From contig JARWKL010000008.1 of NCBI GenBank assembly GCA_029961685.1, positions 9,860,501 through 9,924,500 on the forward strand: a stretch of 64,000 bases of DNA. Direction: 5' to 3'. Both the position numbers and the translations under genes were made by a program. A model generated the notes under the pieces. It saw nothing but the letters and a program-made list of their open reading frames with translations, did no database searches and was not told the origin of the DNA. Within the stretch, counting starts at the first letter, position 1, and each line of letters begins with the position of its first letter. The stretch comes from Aristolochia californica. Its lineage: Eukaryota; Streptophyta; Magnoliopsida; Piperales; Aristolochiaceae. Positions 21,940 through 34,560 of this stretch are shown here, piece by piece.

Positions 21940-23720
21940 AATGTTGGCCACTATACTTGTGGCAACCATTTTATTTCAGCTCAGGAACATTTCTATTAGC
22001 ATAAAAATGAACAAAAAAGGCTATATTTTTGTAAATTAACTATATAAAGGCATTTCAGTTATTTAGAAAAGGAGGGGAAAATGGAGTAAGAGTTGAACAC
22101 CTTGAAGCAATAGAATTTAACAAAAATCCATCATTTCCGGCCTTTTGCAAAAAGTTTGACATCAACCTTGTCCAATCATATTGGACCCAATTCTAATTAG
22201 CTTGACTTGACCTAAGAGACCCAACGGGGAGAAGAAGCCTTTCCATGTCTCATGACATAAATTTTATAATTCCTTACCATTGGAGTTTTTAACTCTTATT
22301 ACTACTCTCCCATATTCAACCTAGAACTGAAGTCTTGTAATCCGCTCTTTAAGTTTAGAACCCACAAACAAATAGAAAATAATTTAAGGCAATATTTTTC
22401 ACCCATAAGACTAAGTTTAATGTTTGTTACAAAATATTTCCTTGTAACAATGTAACTAGAGATTTGTTATTTCTTTCTATAGAAACTCTTTTTGTAAGTT
22501 TTTTTTTCCAAAAAAGAGATTAAGTCACATCACAGTTTCCACCTCAAAATAACCCTCCATATGGTTTTCAAAGAAACTAAAATGTATAAAACGAACTCCA
22601 AAAAAAGCTTAATTACAGTGAAGAGGGAGAGAGGGTAGAGGGCAGAGGGGGAAGGGGAGGGGAGAGGGGAGGTGGAGGGAGATAAGGAGAAAAGGGGGAG
22701 TGAAGGACGGAGAGGGGTAATTTTATTATTTATTTAATTTTGAATTAGTTTCAATTATTTTATTTTATTTTGATTTAATTTATTTACAAAAAGGGGGATG
22801 AAATTTTTTGTAAATTTATAAATTTTAATTAGTTTATTTGGGAGAATGAGAGAGGGAGGGATGGGGAGGGAAAGAGAGCCGAGAAGGAGGGGTGAGTAGG
22901 TTTATCAAATTTTGATGGCTAGAACTCAATTAAGCAAGAAATTCAGTAATTAAATACATAAAAATGCAATAATCACAATCAACCATAAAAGCATGCAAAA
23001 ACAGTTTTTATAGTGGTTCACAATCTAACATTGTCTTGAATTGTTAATCTACTCCCAAGGTATTTGTACCTCATAGTCAACTCATTATGTTCTAAAGCCT
23101 AACGACATTTACAACAATCCGCCTCTAGGATCCAATTACAAACACTTGTTTAACACTTAGGCTTAAAAAACAATCAACACTATGTACAAGCAACTAGACC
23201 CTTAAAAGGGATTTCCTAGAACTACCAATCAGCTTTTTCAAGTATTAATTGGTTTATAACTATAAGGGTTTCTTATTTTTAAGATTAAGCACAATAAAGC
23301 TTCTTAATAGGTTTTGAGCAACTAAGCTAATGGGGTTAAGTTGTAATTTATCTTCTTTCTCAGCCTTTGCTTACATTGCTTTCCAACCCACGCAAGAAGA
23401 GCAATCTTGTAATTTTATACTTAATAAAATATAAAAATAGAAACAAGAGAAGGGGTCAAAACAAACAAACCCTATTCTCTTTCTCCTTCTCCATTTTCTT
23501 CTCTCTCGGTTAAACTCTCACTCTCTTCCTCTCACCTCACTCTCACTCTTAAGTTATTCCTTCTTTCTTTCTTCTTCTTCTTTACATGTTGAGCTAAGAA
23601 AGTCTACATGGATTTATTCATGGATCCCATAATTTAATATGGTATTCAAGCATGGATTCATTGTTTTTCATTACTCATGCTTAATTAAAGTTTCAGTTGG
23701 GTGTCTATTCAACGAGCTTC
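21940..23720. other. Intergenic region with purine-rich patches
   Basis: Contains GA/GGGA-rich tracts at 22618-22720 and 22845-22895 around an AT-rich spacer. A stretch at about 22905-23300 has the look of an old LTR or leader (a TTTTTATAGTGGTTCACAATC-like segment). CT-rich DNA fills 23470-23580. No gene seen. Confidence 0.5.
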
Positions 23721-24140
23721 TGTTAGGTTCTTCCCGAGCCATGGATCGAGTCACCCTTCTTTCCTCTCTTCCTTCCATATTGGTTCTTGACGCTGGAAGA
23801 GGATTCTTGTTTCTAGAACGTGGAATGGTGGAATTCGGAATGGAATGATTGAGCTTTGAAGGAAGCTCGACCTGGACCTCAGAGGCAGAATCCGACCTAG
23901 AGCTCTGAGGGAGAATCTGACCCGTTTATTTCTAATTTTCTCAATACTTCCTTTCCTTCACCTTGACGTCCCCCTAAATAGGGTTGAGGACGGAAATACA
24001 AAATAGACCCATGAGTCAATTGGTTCATGTCATATTACATCGAAACCAAACCAAACCAAATGGAATTACATTAAAAGAAAATTGACATAATTTAATTCCT
24101 ATGCCTGTTGATAACTCGTGATGCTATGGAGTCCATAACA
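23721..24140 (-). repeat. Element A 3' LTR
   Basis: 420 bp. On plus it reads TGTTAGGTTCTTCCC to GAGTCCATAACA. Confidence 0.93.
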
Positions 24141-24159
24141 TCACCCCCTCCTGGAGAAA

Positions 24160-25735
24160 GAGCTTCTCCTCAAGCTCGAAATAGGGGTAGAGGGATCTGA
24201 AAGCTGGTAAGGGCTCCCATGTAGTGTCACTAGGGTCAGCATTAACCCATTGCACTAGTATCTCCCAATCACCTTGAATGTGACAAGCTTGTAACACATG
24301 TGCTGGAGTAGAAAGGATACGTCCCTCATGTAGTGGGGGCAGAGGGGTGTGCAGCATGGGAGAGTCACCCTGGAAGGTCTTCAGTTGGGATACGTGAAAC
24401 ACATTGTGAATCATTGCCTCTGGCGGAAGCTGCAAGCGGTAGGCAACTGTGCCAATGCGGTCCATCACCTGAAAGGAACCATAATACTTCGGAGAGAGCT
24501 TGTGGCGTTTGGAGGCTGTCAGTGATAGCTACCTGTAATGTTGGAGACGCAGCCATACATAATCTCCTAGAGAAAAGAAGACTTCTCGGTGCTTCTTGTC
24601 ATAATAAAATTTCATAGTATTCTGGGCCTCCTGGAGATTAGTGCGCACCTTAGTGAGCATGGTGTCTCTTTTTGCTAACGCTTGGTCCAAAGTGGCTACC
24701 TTAGAGGCACCTGGTTCATACGATAAAAGTCGAGGTGGCTCTCTGCCATATACTACCTTGAATGGGGTAGTTCCGAGTGCGCTATGGTAGGAGGTGTTGT
24801 AACATAATTCAGCCTAGGCGAGCCATTTAACCCACCGTTTAGGTGAGTCCCCACGAAACAACGAAGATACATCTCAATTGTCCGGTTGACGACCTCGGTC
24901 TAACTATCAGTCTGGGGATGGTAGGCAGAAGAGAATGCTAACGTTGTGCCTTGCAACTTGAATAGTTCTTTCCAGAATGTATTGGTAAAGATGGCATCTC
25001 TGTCCATTAGTAATGGAGGTAGGCATCCCATGTAACCGAACAATATTATCCATAAAGAGCTGAGCTACGTGAGTTGCATTGTAAGGATGCGCCAAAGGGA
25101 GGAAATGGCCATACTTTGAGAAACGATCAACCACTACAAATATAACAGATTTTCTGGACGACGAGGGAAGGCCATCTATGAAGTCCAAGGAAATATCTGA
25201 GTAGACTTGTGATGACAACTAAAGTGGTTGGAGCAAACCTGCTGGACTTAATGATTCAGCTTTATTCCATTGACAAATCTAACAAGTGCCACATAATCGG
25301 CTATACTGCGCTTCATACCCCTCCAATAAAAATCCCGACTGATCCGAAAATATGGTTTTTGTCGGCCTTCATGTGTACTGTCATGTAACGAAGCTAGAAT
25401 GTTGTGAATAAATGGTGACGTGAGGTGTAGAAAAATCCAATTTTTGAAGAGGACAAGACGATCCTGAACCGTCCAATGTTTCTCCGATCTCCCCTGCTGA
25501 ATGTCATGATATAAGGCAATAATTTCCGGATACTGTTGTGTTTCCTCCGGAATAGAATCCAATAAGAGAGCTCTGGGCTGACTGATGGCATGTAATTGCG
25601 GCTCTGGAATGTCCCGGCGAGATAAAGCATCAGCCCCCACATTTAAACTCCCAGGTTTATACTCCACGGTAAAGTCAAACCCCATCAGTTTACTTACCAG
25701 TACTACTGAGGTGAAGTAGTGAGGCATTGCTCAAG
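24160..25735 (-). pseudogene. Element A integrase and chromodomain
   Basis: A zinc-binding segment with HDSTHEGRQK, then a core with FIDGLPSSSRKSVIFVVVDR and SKYGHFLPLAHPY, are recognisable. The C-terminal piece (24124-24468) has NVFHVSQLK and a chromodomain (ILVQWVNADPSDTTWEPL). Stops and frameshifts split it into at least four pieces. The second Cys of the usual C-x-x-C zinc pair is lost in this copy. Confidence 0.88.
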
Positions 25736-25739
25736 AAGA

Positions 25740-27181
25740 TACTTGAGGCTGCAATGATCAGTTCGAATCAGAAATGGGCACCCCTAGAGATAAGGCCGCC
25801 AATGCTGTATTGCTTTAGTAAATCGATCAGTTCCCTCTCATAAGCTGCTAGTTTGTGGTAGTTTTGGCCAAGCAGTGTCCTTGTTGGTGCAACATTGCCC
25901 CAATACCGCCCCCCTGAAGCATCACATTCCACCACAAAGGACTCATCAAAGTCCGATAGCTGAAAAACCGGTGCGGATGATAATGCCTCTTTCAACTGTT
26001 GAAAGGAATGAGCCGCTGTCTTGGACCAAGTAAAGGCATTTTTTCTTGAGTAGGTTATTAAGCAGTGCTACAATCTGGCCATAGCTACGGATAAATTTCT
26101 TGTAATACCCCGCGAGGCCCAACAATCCTTTTAACGTTGTAATGGATGTGAGAGGAGGCCAATCTGTGATGGCCTCCTCTGGTCAATCTTCACCCCTACT
26201 ACTGAAATAACGTGGCCCAAGTATGCCACTTCTGAGGTACCCATAGAACATTTGGACTGATTTAAAACCAAATGATGTGAGCGGAGAAGGGTAAATACCT
26301 GGTGAAGGTGTTGAAGATGCTCTTCCCAATTGTTGCTATACACCAAAATATCTTCAAAAAATACCAAAACATATTTCCTCAAGAGAGAGGGAAATACCTC
26401 ATTCATGAGGGCCTGGAATGTGGAAAGCGCATTTGATAGACCAAATGGCATCACGAGGAGCTCGAAATGACAGTGGTGTGTGCGGAACGCTGTTTTCTCC
26501 ACATCTGATGGATGAACGCAAATTTCATGATAGCCAGACTTCAAATCTAGCTTGGTAAATATAGTAGCACTGTGTAACTCATCTAGCAACTCGTCCACCA
26601 CTGGTATGGGAAATTTGTCTTTAATCGTGTGAGCTTTGAGTTGCCGGTAATCCACACAAAACTTCCATGACTTTATCATGCTTGCAGACCAGTAATACTG
26701 GGGAGGAGAAAGGAGACCTGTTGGGATGAATAATTCCCTGGCGAGCATATTTTGGCACTGCCTTTCAATTTCATCCTTTTGTAAGTGGGGGTAACGATAA
26801 GGCCGCACCACTACAGGTTCAGTGCCCGTTTTTAATCGGATGCGGTGACCAAAGTGACGAGTAGGCGAAAGAGCAGTAGGTTCATGAAATATATCCTCAA
26901 AGTCTGTAAGTAATTGAGATAACTTACAGTTGTCGGTGCTATGGACCTGAACAGTCTGAAGTGCGCAGGGTACTGGTGCCTGGGTGCCATGCAATGTGAT
27001 CTGACGGTGGTCCTTTGTGAAGGTCATGGTCAAAGCCTGAAAAATCCCATAAAATAGGCCCCAACAGTTGTAGCCATTTAACTCCAAGGACCAAATCAAA
27101 TCCTGACAGTGGAATCACCAAGAAATCTGCAATAAAGGAGTGTCCCTCAATATCAAAGTGGGTGGCTGGAGATATGCCCAC
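25740..27181 (-). pseudogene. Element A reverse transcriptase and RNase H
   Basis: Palm-domain motifs [25 protein letters not shown] and VMPFGLSNA are clear. The catalytic box reads VFFEDILVY (26344-26370), so the first Asp of the family's FFDD is Glu. RNase H is broken near 25768-25995 (VVECDASGG retained, then a frame change). The copy is very unlikely to be active. Confidence 0.9.
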
Positions 27182-27226
27182 ACTGGTAATTTTATCCCCA
27201 TTGGCTACTGAGACAGAAAGGCCTAT

Positions 27227-27463
27227 TTATTGCTGGATGACTAACCCAAGTTGTTCGGCCGCTGGCTGACTGATGAAATTATGCGTGCTGCTAGAGTCAA
27301 CTAAAGCAATTAATTGTAAATGATGTAATTGGGCTTTAACTTGCATGGTGTTAGAACTGCGTAGGCCAGTCATGGCATGAAAGGAAATCTCTGGACCCTC
27401 TTGGTTTGTCTCCTCAATCTCTTCCTCTAGTAGGATGTCCTCACAATCCTCCCACAGACACAC
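27227..27463 (-). pseudogene. Element A aspartic protease
   Basis: The active-site triad is VDSSSTHNF where B and D have VDSGSTHNF. The Gly after Asp-Ser is changed to Ser by one base near 27292. The frame is closed shortly after. Confidence 0.85.
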
Positions 27464-27489
27464 ACTGATTAATCGTTTGCATATATGAC

Positions 27490-28581
27490 CCTGGACATAC
27501 TGGTCATCACAATTAAAACAAAGGCCCTTGGCCTTTCTTTGTTACATCTCCTGTCTATTCAGTTTTTTGAAGTAAGGAGTTGGTGGCATAGAGTTAGAAC
27601 TTTATGGTCGCGGTGCTGCACTGGCTCCAGAATGTGGAGGCCCAGAATATGGTGCTGGCACAATGGCAGTGTGCCGTCCTGGCCAAGCTGGTTTTCTGAC
27701 CAGTGAATCCTGTTTATGCTCAATTGACCTGGCTAAATTCATAGCATGGTCCAAATCTGTAGGACCATGCAATTCAACTTCTAGCCGTAGAGCTTCTGTC
27801 AAACCAGCAATAAAGATGTGAACATACTGGGAGTGACTGACAAACTCACTAGCGTGGGCAAAACATTCTTGGAAGGTCTTTTGGTACACTTCTAGTAATC
27901 CATTCTATTTATAATTGATTAATTCTCCCAATGGATTGCTACTAGCAGAAGGACCAAACCTCATCATGCATGATTGTCTAAAGGTTGCCCAATCCTGAAC
28001 CAATTGGTCATTTCGGAATTGGTGGTACCATAGGAGCGCTTCATCAAGCATGTGGTATGCGGCCAAATAAACATTCTCATCCGCCTGTGTTTTTTTATGA
28101 TAAAAGAATTGGTCACACTTGGTTAACCAAATCAAGGGGTCCTTAGACCCATCATATGTAGGAAAATTGTGTTTGAAATACCTGGGAACCGTATTTGGTC
28201 CCTATGTGGTAGGCCCCAAATGGGGATTGTTATGGCGCATTGGTGGTGGAGGAGGTGGTGGTGGCCAGTAGTGATGGTGGTCGGCCGGTGGAGAGTAAGT
28301 TGTTGGTGGCGACGCTCGAAGACCACTGTCGTCTTGTCGCCAAAGGAGGGCTTGGATTGCTGCATCCATGGATTTGATTGCCTCACATAGGTCAGATGTG
28401 GTCTGCGCACTTCTTCCAAGGATTGAGTCTGAACGTCTGTCCTCTGACGATTGTCCTCAAATAATTGCCACAAATCCTTAGGGGAAGAGGAATCCCAAAG
28501 GGTGGACCTGTCTGATACCAAGATGTTAGGTTCTTCCCAAGCCATGGATTGAGTCACCCTTCTTTCCTCTCTTCCCTCCAT
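27490..28581 (-). pseudogene. Element A gag
   Basis: The first Met (28581-28579) lies inside the 5' LTR, and the frame reads MEGREERRVTQSMAWEEPN, then through the PBS as ILVSD. The core Gag (WLTKCDQFFYH, YHQFRNDQLVQDWATFRQ, GELINYK) follows in other frames. Frameshifts lie near 28130 and 27900. Confidence 0.88.
28511..28520 (-). other. Element A primer-binding site
   Basis: TGGTATCAGA on the minus strand, complementary to the 3' end of initiator tRNA-Met, three bases from the LTR end. Confidence 0.85.
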
Positions 28582-28942
28582 ATTGGTTCTTGACGCTGGA
28601 AGATGATTCTTATTTCTAGAACGTGGAATGGTGGAATTCGGAATGGAATGATTGAGCTTTGAAGGAAGCTCGACCTAGACTCAGGGGGAGAATCCAACCT
28701 AGACCTCTGAGGTAGAATATGACCCGTTTAATTCTAATTTTCTCAATACTTCCTTTCCTTCACCTTGACGTTCCCCTAAATAGGGTTGAGGACGGAAATA
28801 CAAAATAGACCCATGGGTCAATTGGTTCATGCCATATTACATCTAAACCAAACCAAACCAAATGGAATTACATTAAAAGGAAATTGACATAATTTAATTC
28901 CTATACCTGTTGATAACTCGTGATGCTACGGAGTCCATAACA
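28524..28942 (-). repeat. Element A 5' LTR
   Basis: 419 bp, TGTTAGGTTC to AGTCCATAACA on plus. Confidence 0.93.
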
Positions 28943-29171
28943 ACTTCTTACTCCAAAATTCAGATATGTATTTTATTTTTCCTCATCTTTCATTGTATTA
29001 AAATAAGGACATTGTGAAATTTTTAATTCCTATGCTTATCCTTTGATATGTTCTTCATCTTCATTCTTCTCGTTGGATTTCTAAAAGTGAAAAAAAATCA
29101 ACTTTTTCACGCTTCTTGGTAACATTTTATAAAGGTACAACAACTAAGTCACTAGTCCTTGTTAATGTAGG

Positions 29172-29819
29172 TGTTAAGCTCTTTGGCCATGGATCGAGTC
29201 ACTCTATGCTCTCCTCGGTCTTCCAGATTGAAAAGAGGTTAAGGTCTGTGTTTCGGATGTTTGGAACGCCCAATGGCGACAGGGAAGCTCGATCGGGAAG
29301 GCGAACATACACGATGAACAACCAGCCAAAGTTGAAACGTCGGGCTGTCGGAATCCAGAAAGGGAGACGAGAGGATGTATTTGAGGGAATCTAGAGAGGT
29401 TGTGGAGATGAACGTCGACGGCGGACTCCGTTCTGACTGGTTATGCGACAGTGACGAAATAGAGGATCTCGGGAACAGGGGGAAGATGGAATGGCGCTGC
29501 GGCTATTCGTGGATGGAAGAGGAACGGTCTTGAGGAAGGGGGTAACTGAGTTTTGAAGGAAACTCGCACTTGATCCTCGTTGGAGAGAGTACTCGACCTT
29601 GACTAACTACCAAATCAATCTTCCATTTCATTCCAATGGCGTTCCTATAAATAATAGGAGTGCCCCCATACAATAATCAAGCAAATCATAATGTCCGATG
29701 AATTTACCAAATTGCCACTAAATAAAATGCTACGGAGTCCACTAAATAAAACATGCATAAAATTACCTTAATTACCCCTACGTCTACATGCTACTCTGGA
29801 TGCTTTGGAGTCCATAACA
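29172..29819 (-). repeat. Solo LTR J (gypsy)
   Basis: 648 bp with TGTTAAGCTC and CATAACA ends, flanked by a perfect GTAGG duplication (29167-29171 and 29820-29824). No internal region, so it arose by LTR-LTR recombination. The terminal 30 bp resemble those of A, B, D and H (CCATGGATCGAGTCACTC), but the body differs, so it is a related family. On the minus strand the end codes for a VTRSMAKE-like peptide. Confidence 0.92.
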
Positions 29820-29859
29820 GTAGGTTTCTACAAAATCCTATTTTATATTTTTATTTTTG

Positions 29860-30063
29860 ACAGGGCACTGGACTCTAGATGGGCCATTCAAGATTCTCTT
29901 ATTTACTATAAGTTGCACTTATATGTACCACACACTTCAGAGTTAGTTTCAGCCATCATCTCTACCGACCGTTACAACACTCATGAAGACATACAAAAAA
30001 CATTGCATCACATTCGCGTAGACTTCTATTGACAGGCCATGAAGACCTCTTTTGCAGCATATG
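29860..30063 (+). pseudogene. Element G integrase, piece 1 (zinc-binding domain)
   Basis: Reads WAIQDSLIYYKLHLYVPHTS, then HEDIQKTLHH and AMKTSFAAYV. It aligns with the H2C2 integrase segment of element C (HEGLQKTLWHL, AMKSSITTYV). It is cut after the codon for Val by Athila element F, and the next residues are at 56074. Confidence 0.82.
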
Positions 30064-31024
30064 TGATGAGACTGCAAAATGTCATATTTTTATCCATTAA
30101 TGCTTAGGCTTTAATAATTATTTGGTGCCTAAATATACCCATTATTCTTATATGTTGATTTAGGATGCAAATGGAAGTTGGGCATTCTGGACAGTTTAGA
30201 CATTGCTTCGTAATCTGGTCATTTTGGATAGTTTCAACATTGCTTCCTAATATGGGCATAACTCTCTCATCCGAGATCTGATGGAGATGATTCAAGATGC
30301 TATGGGATTCCAAGAAAAAGTTCTACAAATTTAATTTTTTGAATTTTTAGCAATACGGGCTTCATCCAGGTCGAAACCGGTCTTGAAGCTGCGACATGTT
30401 CACTATGACCTAGACCGGATGCACAAAAGGAAAAACCCTAAACCGGGAGAAAGAAGGGGAATAAAAGGAGAAAAGGAGTTCGGCGCCCCTGACCTCATTT
30501 TCTCTTCTCCAGCTTTTCCTCTCTCTTTTCTCTAGTTTTTTCCTTCAAATTTCTTCATGGCCCTGCATTGCTAAACTTTCAGACTTGGTCATAGGAAACT
30601 GAAGCCTCGATATCAATACAACTGTGAGATTTGACTTATTTAAATCGTTCAATTTTTTGAGTATCTGATGTTCTTTTGAAATTTTCTTTCATGATTGTCT
30701 CGATTAATCTCTTGGAGTCCTACTAGTTTATTACTCATTGCAATCTACTGCTAGGTTAGATGTCAAATCCTTAATTTTTTTATCTCTCTAACCTGTGAAG
30801 CAATCGAGATTTGATGATTAAATTAAATGCAGCCGATTGTGCTTGTGTTGTTTAGCTTCATCGATCTCTCTAATTCTTAAGGCTATTGGTAGATTAAACC
30901 TTTAGCGCTTGTCTTGGCATAAAAGTAGAATCATCACTCTTCATGGGATCGATCCTAACTCGCAGTACTACATATATTTTTAGGAGTATAGGTCTTATTT
31001 TTGGGTGCCTGCGACAACACACCA
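30064..31024 (+). repeat. Element F 5' LTR
   Basis: 961 bp, TGATGAGACTGC to AACACACCA. It lacks about 260 bp present in the 3' LTR (around 55560-55615 and 55690-55965), so it has deletions. Confidence 0.9.
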
Positions 31025-31026
31025 AA

Positions 31027-31047
31027 TTTTGGCACCGTTGTTGGGGA
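31027..31047 (+). other. Element F primer-binding site
   Basis: TTTTGGCACCGTTGTTGGGG, two bases after the LTR. Similar to the tRNA-Asp-type site usual in Athila elements. Confidence 0.75.
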
Positions 31048-31096
31048 GTGATTCTAGTTGATTTTTGTGCTTCGTGTGATCCTTATTTCGTTCTTG

Positions 31097-31098
<2 letters not shown>

Positions 31099-31144
<46 letters not shown>
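31099..31144. repeat. (AT)n microsatellite
   Basis: 23 uninterrupted AT units in the leader of element F. Confidence 0.95.
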
Positions 31145-31148
<4 letters not shown>

Positions 31149-31236
31149 GTTTTAGCGTAGAATTTTTATATGTTTTTTTATTCTAAATTTTTCCTGACTT
31201 ATTTTTCATGTTTTATTAGAGTTCCCTTGATTGTTT

Positions 31237-32520
31237 ATGAATATAACTCGATCTTCTAATCAATGTGGTTTGCAGTGTGACCTAGAAATAGAGAGAACTT
31301 TGTGCAGGTTAAGGAGAAAAACTCGGAGGAAATTTGAAGAGAACAATCTAGCTCTTGATTCCCCATTTGATAGCAAATCTGATTTAGAGGAGGAGGAAGT
31401 CATGGCTAGAAATCGAACTTTGAACGAACTTGCAACCCCTAATTTGAATCAACAAACCTTATGCATAATGTTTCCTACTTTTGATGCTACTACTAAATTT
31501 GAATTAAAATCTGGACTAATACATCTCTTGCCCAAAGTTCATGGTCTTACAGGTGAAGATCCTCACAAGCATCTAAATGAGTTTCATGTGGTATGCATGA
31601 GTATGAAACCCACGGGGGTGACAGAAAAGCAAATTAAATTATGAGCCTTTTTCGTTTTCTTTGATGGATTCGGCTAAGGATTGGCTCTATTATCTACCCT
31701 CCGGGAGTATTACCACATGGGGCGCGATGAAGAGATTGTTTCTGGAAAAAATATTTCCCAATTTCAACGGACGCCAACATTCGAAAAGAAATTTGTGGTG
31801 TAAGGCAGCTTAACGGAGAGTCCCTATACGAATATTGGGAACGTTTCAAGAAATTATGTGCAAGTTGCCCCCATCATCAGATTAGCGAGCAACTTCTTAT
31901 CCAGTATTTCTATGAGGGCCTTCTACCCACTGATAGGACCATGATTGATGCTGCTAGTGGAGGAGCTTTGGTGGGTAAAACTCTCGAGGCCACGAGAAAC
32001 TTGATTGCAAATATAGCAGCCAATTCTCAACAATTTGGCACTAGGCTTGACCTTCCATCTAACAATTTTAATGGGGTAAAAATTTCCTCGAACAAAAAAT
32101 TGTGAGTCTAACTTATCTTGTTCATCAAATGACTGTAGGTAATACACAAACATCGAAGGCTTGTCGGATATTTTTAGTAGTAGGGCATCCAACCAATATG
32201 TGTCCAACTCTTCAACAGGAGCCCACTGAGCAAGTGAATGCGGCGGGTGGTTTTCCTGGACAACCACAAAGGAAGTATTATCCCTATTCGAACACGTATA
32301 ACATGGGATGGAGAGATCATCCCAACCTTAGCTATGGGAATTCACAAGTTAATCAGCCCGCGACTCAAAATCACCCAAGTTACCAGCAATATAGGCAGCC
32401 ATATCCCCCTGGACAACAACCAAGCCAAACTTCCAATTCGGGTATGTCTTTAGAAGATATTGTTACATATCTTGCCACTAATAATTTTCAATTTCAATAG
32501 GAGACAAGGGCCAGTATTCA
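31237..32520 (+). pseudogene. Element F gag
   Basis: Starts MNITRSSNQCG. DLEIERTLCRLRRKTRRKFE follows, then FELKSGLIHLLPKVHGL and EDPHKHLNEFHVVCMSMKP, the Athila Gag signature. A stop at 31642 and several frameshifts follow, but the later homologous pieces (VTYLATNNFQFQ near 32480) are recognisable. It is interrupted by element B at 32575. Confidence 0.9.
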
Positions 32521-32574
32521 AAGTTTGGACAATCAAATGGGTCAAATGGCAACCACAATTAATTTGCTAGAGGC

Positions 32575-33019
32575 TGTTATGGACTCCATAGCATCACGAA
32601 TTATCAACAGACATAGGAATTAAATTATGTCAATTTCCTTTTAATGTAATTCCATTTGGTTTGGTTTGGTTTAGATGTAATATGGCATAAACCAATTGAC
32701 CCATGGCTCTAATTTGTATTTTCGTCCTCAACCTTATTTATGGAGACGTCAAGGTGAAGGAAAGTAAGTATTGAGAAAATTAGAATTAAACAGGTCGGAT
32801 TCTCCCTCAGAGGTCTAGGTCGGATTCTCCCTCAGAGGTCTAGGTCGGATTCTCCCTCTGAGGTCCAGGTCGAGCTTCCTTCAAAGCTCAATCATTCCAT
32901 TCCGAATTCCACCATTCCACGTTCAAGAAACAAGAATCCTCTTCCAGCGTCAAGATTCAATATGGAGGGAAGAGAGGAAAGAAGGGTGACTCGATCCATG
33001 GCTCGGGAAGATCGTAACA
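32575..33019 (+). repeat. Element B 5' LTR
   Basis: 445 bp, TGTTATGGACTCC to ATCGTAACA. Contains three tandem 25-bp units (32793-32867) with GGTCGGATTCTCCCTC. Confidence 0.95.
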
Positions 33020-34100
33020 TCTTGGTATCAGACAAGTCCACCCTTGGGGATTCCTCTCCCCCTGAGGATTTGCAGCAATTAGTTGAGGACAATCGTCAGA
33101 GGATAGACGTTCAGGCTCAATCCCTGGAAGAAGTGCGTCATACCACATCTGACCTACGTGAGGCAATCAAATTCATAGACGCAGCAATCCAAGTCATCCT
33201 CCGGCGACAAGATAACACTGGTCTTTGAGCGCCGCCGTCGGCAGCCTACTCTCCACCGGCCGACCACCTTCACTACCAGCCTCCGCCACCTCCTCCACCA
33301 CCACTGCGCCACAACAATCCCCATCTGGGGCCTGCCGCACAGGGACCAAATACGGTTCCCAGGTATTTCAAACTCGATTTTCCTACATATGATGGGTCTA
33401 AGGACCCCTTGATTTGGTTAACCAAGTGTGACCAATTCTTTTATCATCAAAAAGCACCGGCGAATGAGAAGGTTTATTTGGCCGCATACCGCATGCTCGA
33501 TGAAGCGCTCCTATGGTACCACCAATTCTGAAATGACCAATTGGTTTAGGATTGGGTGATTGGGTGACCTTTAGACAATCATGCATGATGAGGGTTGGTC
33601 CTCCAGCTAGTAGTAATCCATTGGGAGAATTAATCAATTATAAACATAATGGATCACTAGAGGTGTACCAAAAGACCTTCCAGGAACGTTTGGCCCGCAC
33701 TAGTCAGTTTGTCAGTCACTCCCAGTATGTTCACATCTTTACTGCTAGTTTGACAGAAGCTCTGTGGCTGGAATTTGAATTACATGGTCCTACAGAATTG
33801 GACCACGCTATGAATTTAGCCAGGTCAATTGAGCATAAGCAGCGAGTTCTGAAGGATTCACTGGTCAGAAAACTAGTTTGGCCAGGAAGGCACAATGCCA
33901 CTGCGCCAACACCATATTCTGGGCCTCCAAGTTCTGGAGCCAGTGCAGCACCGCGACCAAAAAGTTCTAACTCTATGCCACCAGCCCCTTACTTCAAAAA
34001 ATTGAATAGACAGGAGATGGAATAGAGAAAGGTCAAGGGTCTTTATTTTAATTGTGATGACCAGTATGTCCAGGGCCACATATGCAAGTGATTATTCAAT
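32962..34100 (+). pseudogene. Element B gag
   Basis: The ATG at 32962 is in the LTR. The frame MEGREERRVTRSMARED continues over the LTR end and PBS as NILVSDKSTLGD. Stop at 33226. Core Gag (WLTKCDQFFYHQK, MMRVGPPASSNPLGELINYK) follows in other frames to 34025. A degraded zinc knuckle with YFNCDDQYVQGHICK lies at about 34045-34090. Confidence 0.9.
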
Positions 34101-34560
34101 GTGTGTCTGTGGGAGGATTGTGAGGACATACTACCAGAGGAAGAGATTATGGAGACAGACCAAGAGGGTCCAGAGATTTCACTTCATGCCATGACTGGCC
34201 TGCGCAGTTCTAATACCATGCAAGTTAAAGCCCAGTTACATCATCTACAATTACTTGCTTTAGTTGACTCTGGCAGCACGCATAATTTCATCAGTCAGCC
34301 AGCGGCCGAACAACTTGGGTTAGTCATCCAACAACAGACAGGCCTCTCTGTCTCAGTAGCCAATGGGGCCAAAATTGCCAGTGTGGGAATATCTCCAGCC
34401 ACCCACTTTGATATTGAGGGACACTCCTTTATTGCAGATTTCCTGGTGATTCCACTATCAGGATTTGATTTGGTACTTGGAGCTAAATGGCTCCAACTGT
34501 TGGGGCCTATTTATGGGATTTTCAGATTTTGACCATGACCTTCACAAAGGACCAACGTCA
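34101..34560 (+). pseudogene. Element B protease
   Basis: Retains ALVDSGSTHNFISQPAAEQL with the catalytic DSG, then GFDLVLGAKWLQLLGP. A frameshift near 34515 separates it from the reverse transcriptase. Confidence 0.9.

Larger units (their letters stand above)
23721..28942 (-). mobile_element. Element A: complete chromodomain Ty3/gypsy retrotransposon, degenerate
   Basis: 5222 bp with two LTRs (23721-24140 and 28524-28942) differing by about 5 percent by eye. A PBS matching initiator tRNA-Met lies inside the 5' LTR (28511-28520) and a G-rich polypurine tract beside the 3' LTR (24141-24155). Flanks are GCTTC and ACTTC, a 4-of-5 match for a 5-bp TSD. The domain order Gag, protease, reverse transcriptase, RNase H, integrase, chromodomain is that of plant chromoviruses. 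Same family as B and D. Confidence 0.92.

Noticed and set aside
24333..24617. Plus-strand open frames inside element A (and equivalents at 28169, 36910, 48040)
   Set aside because: They mirror conserved integrase, gag or reverse transcriptase sequence on the coding strand.
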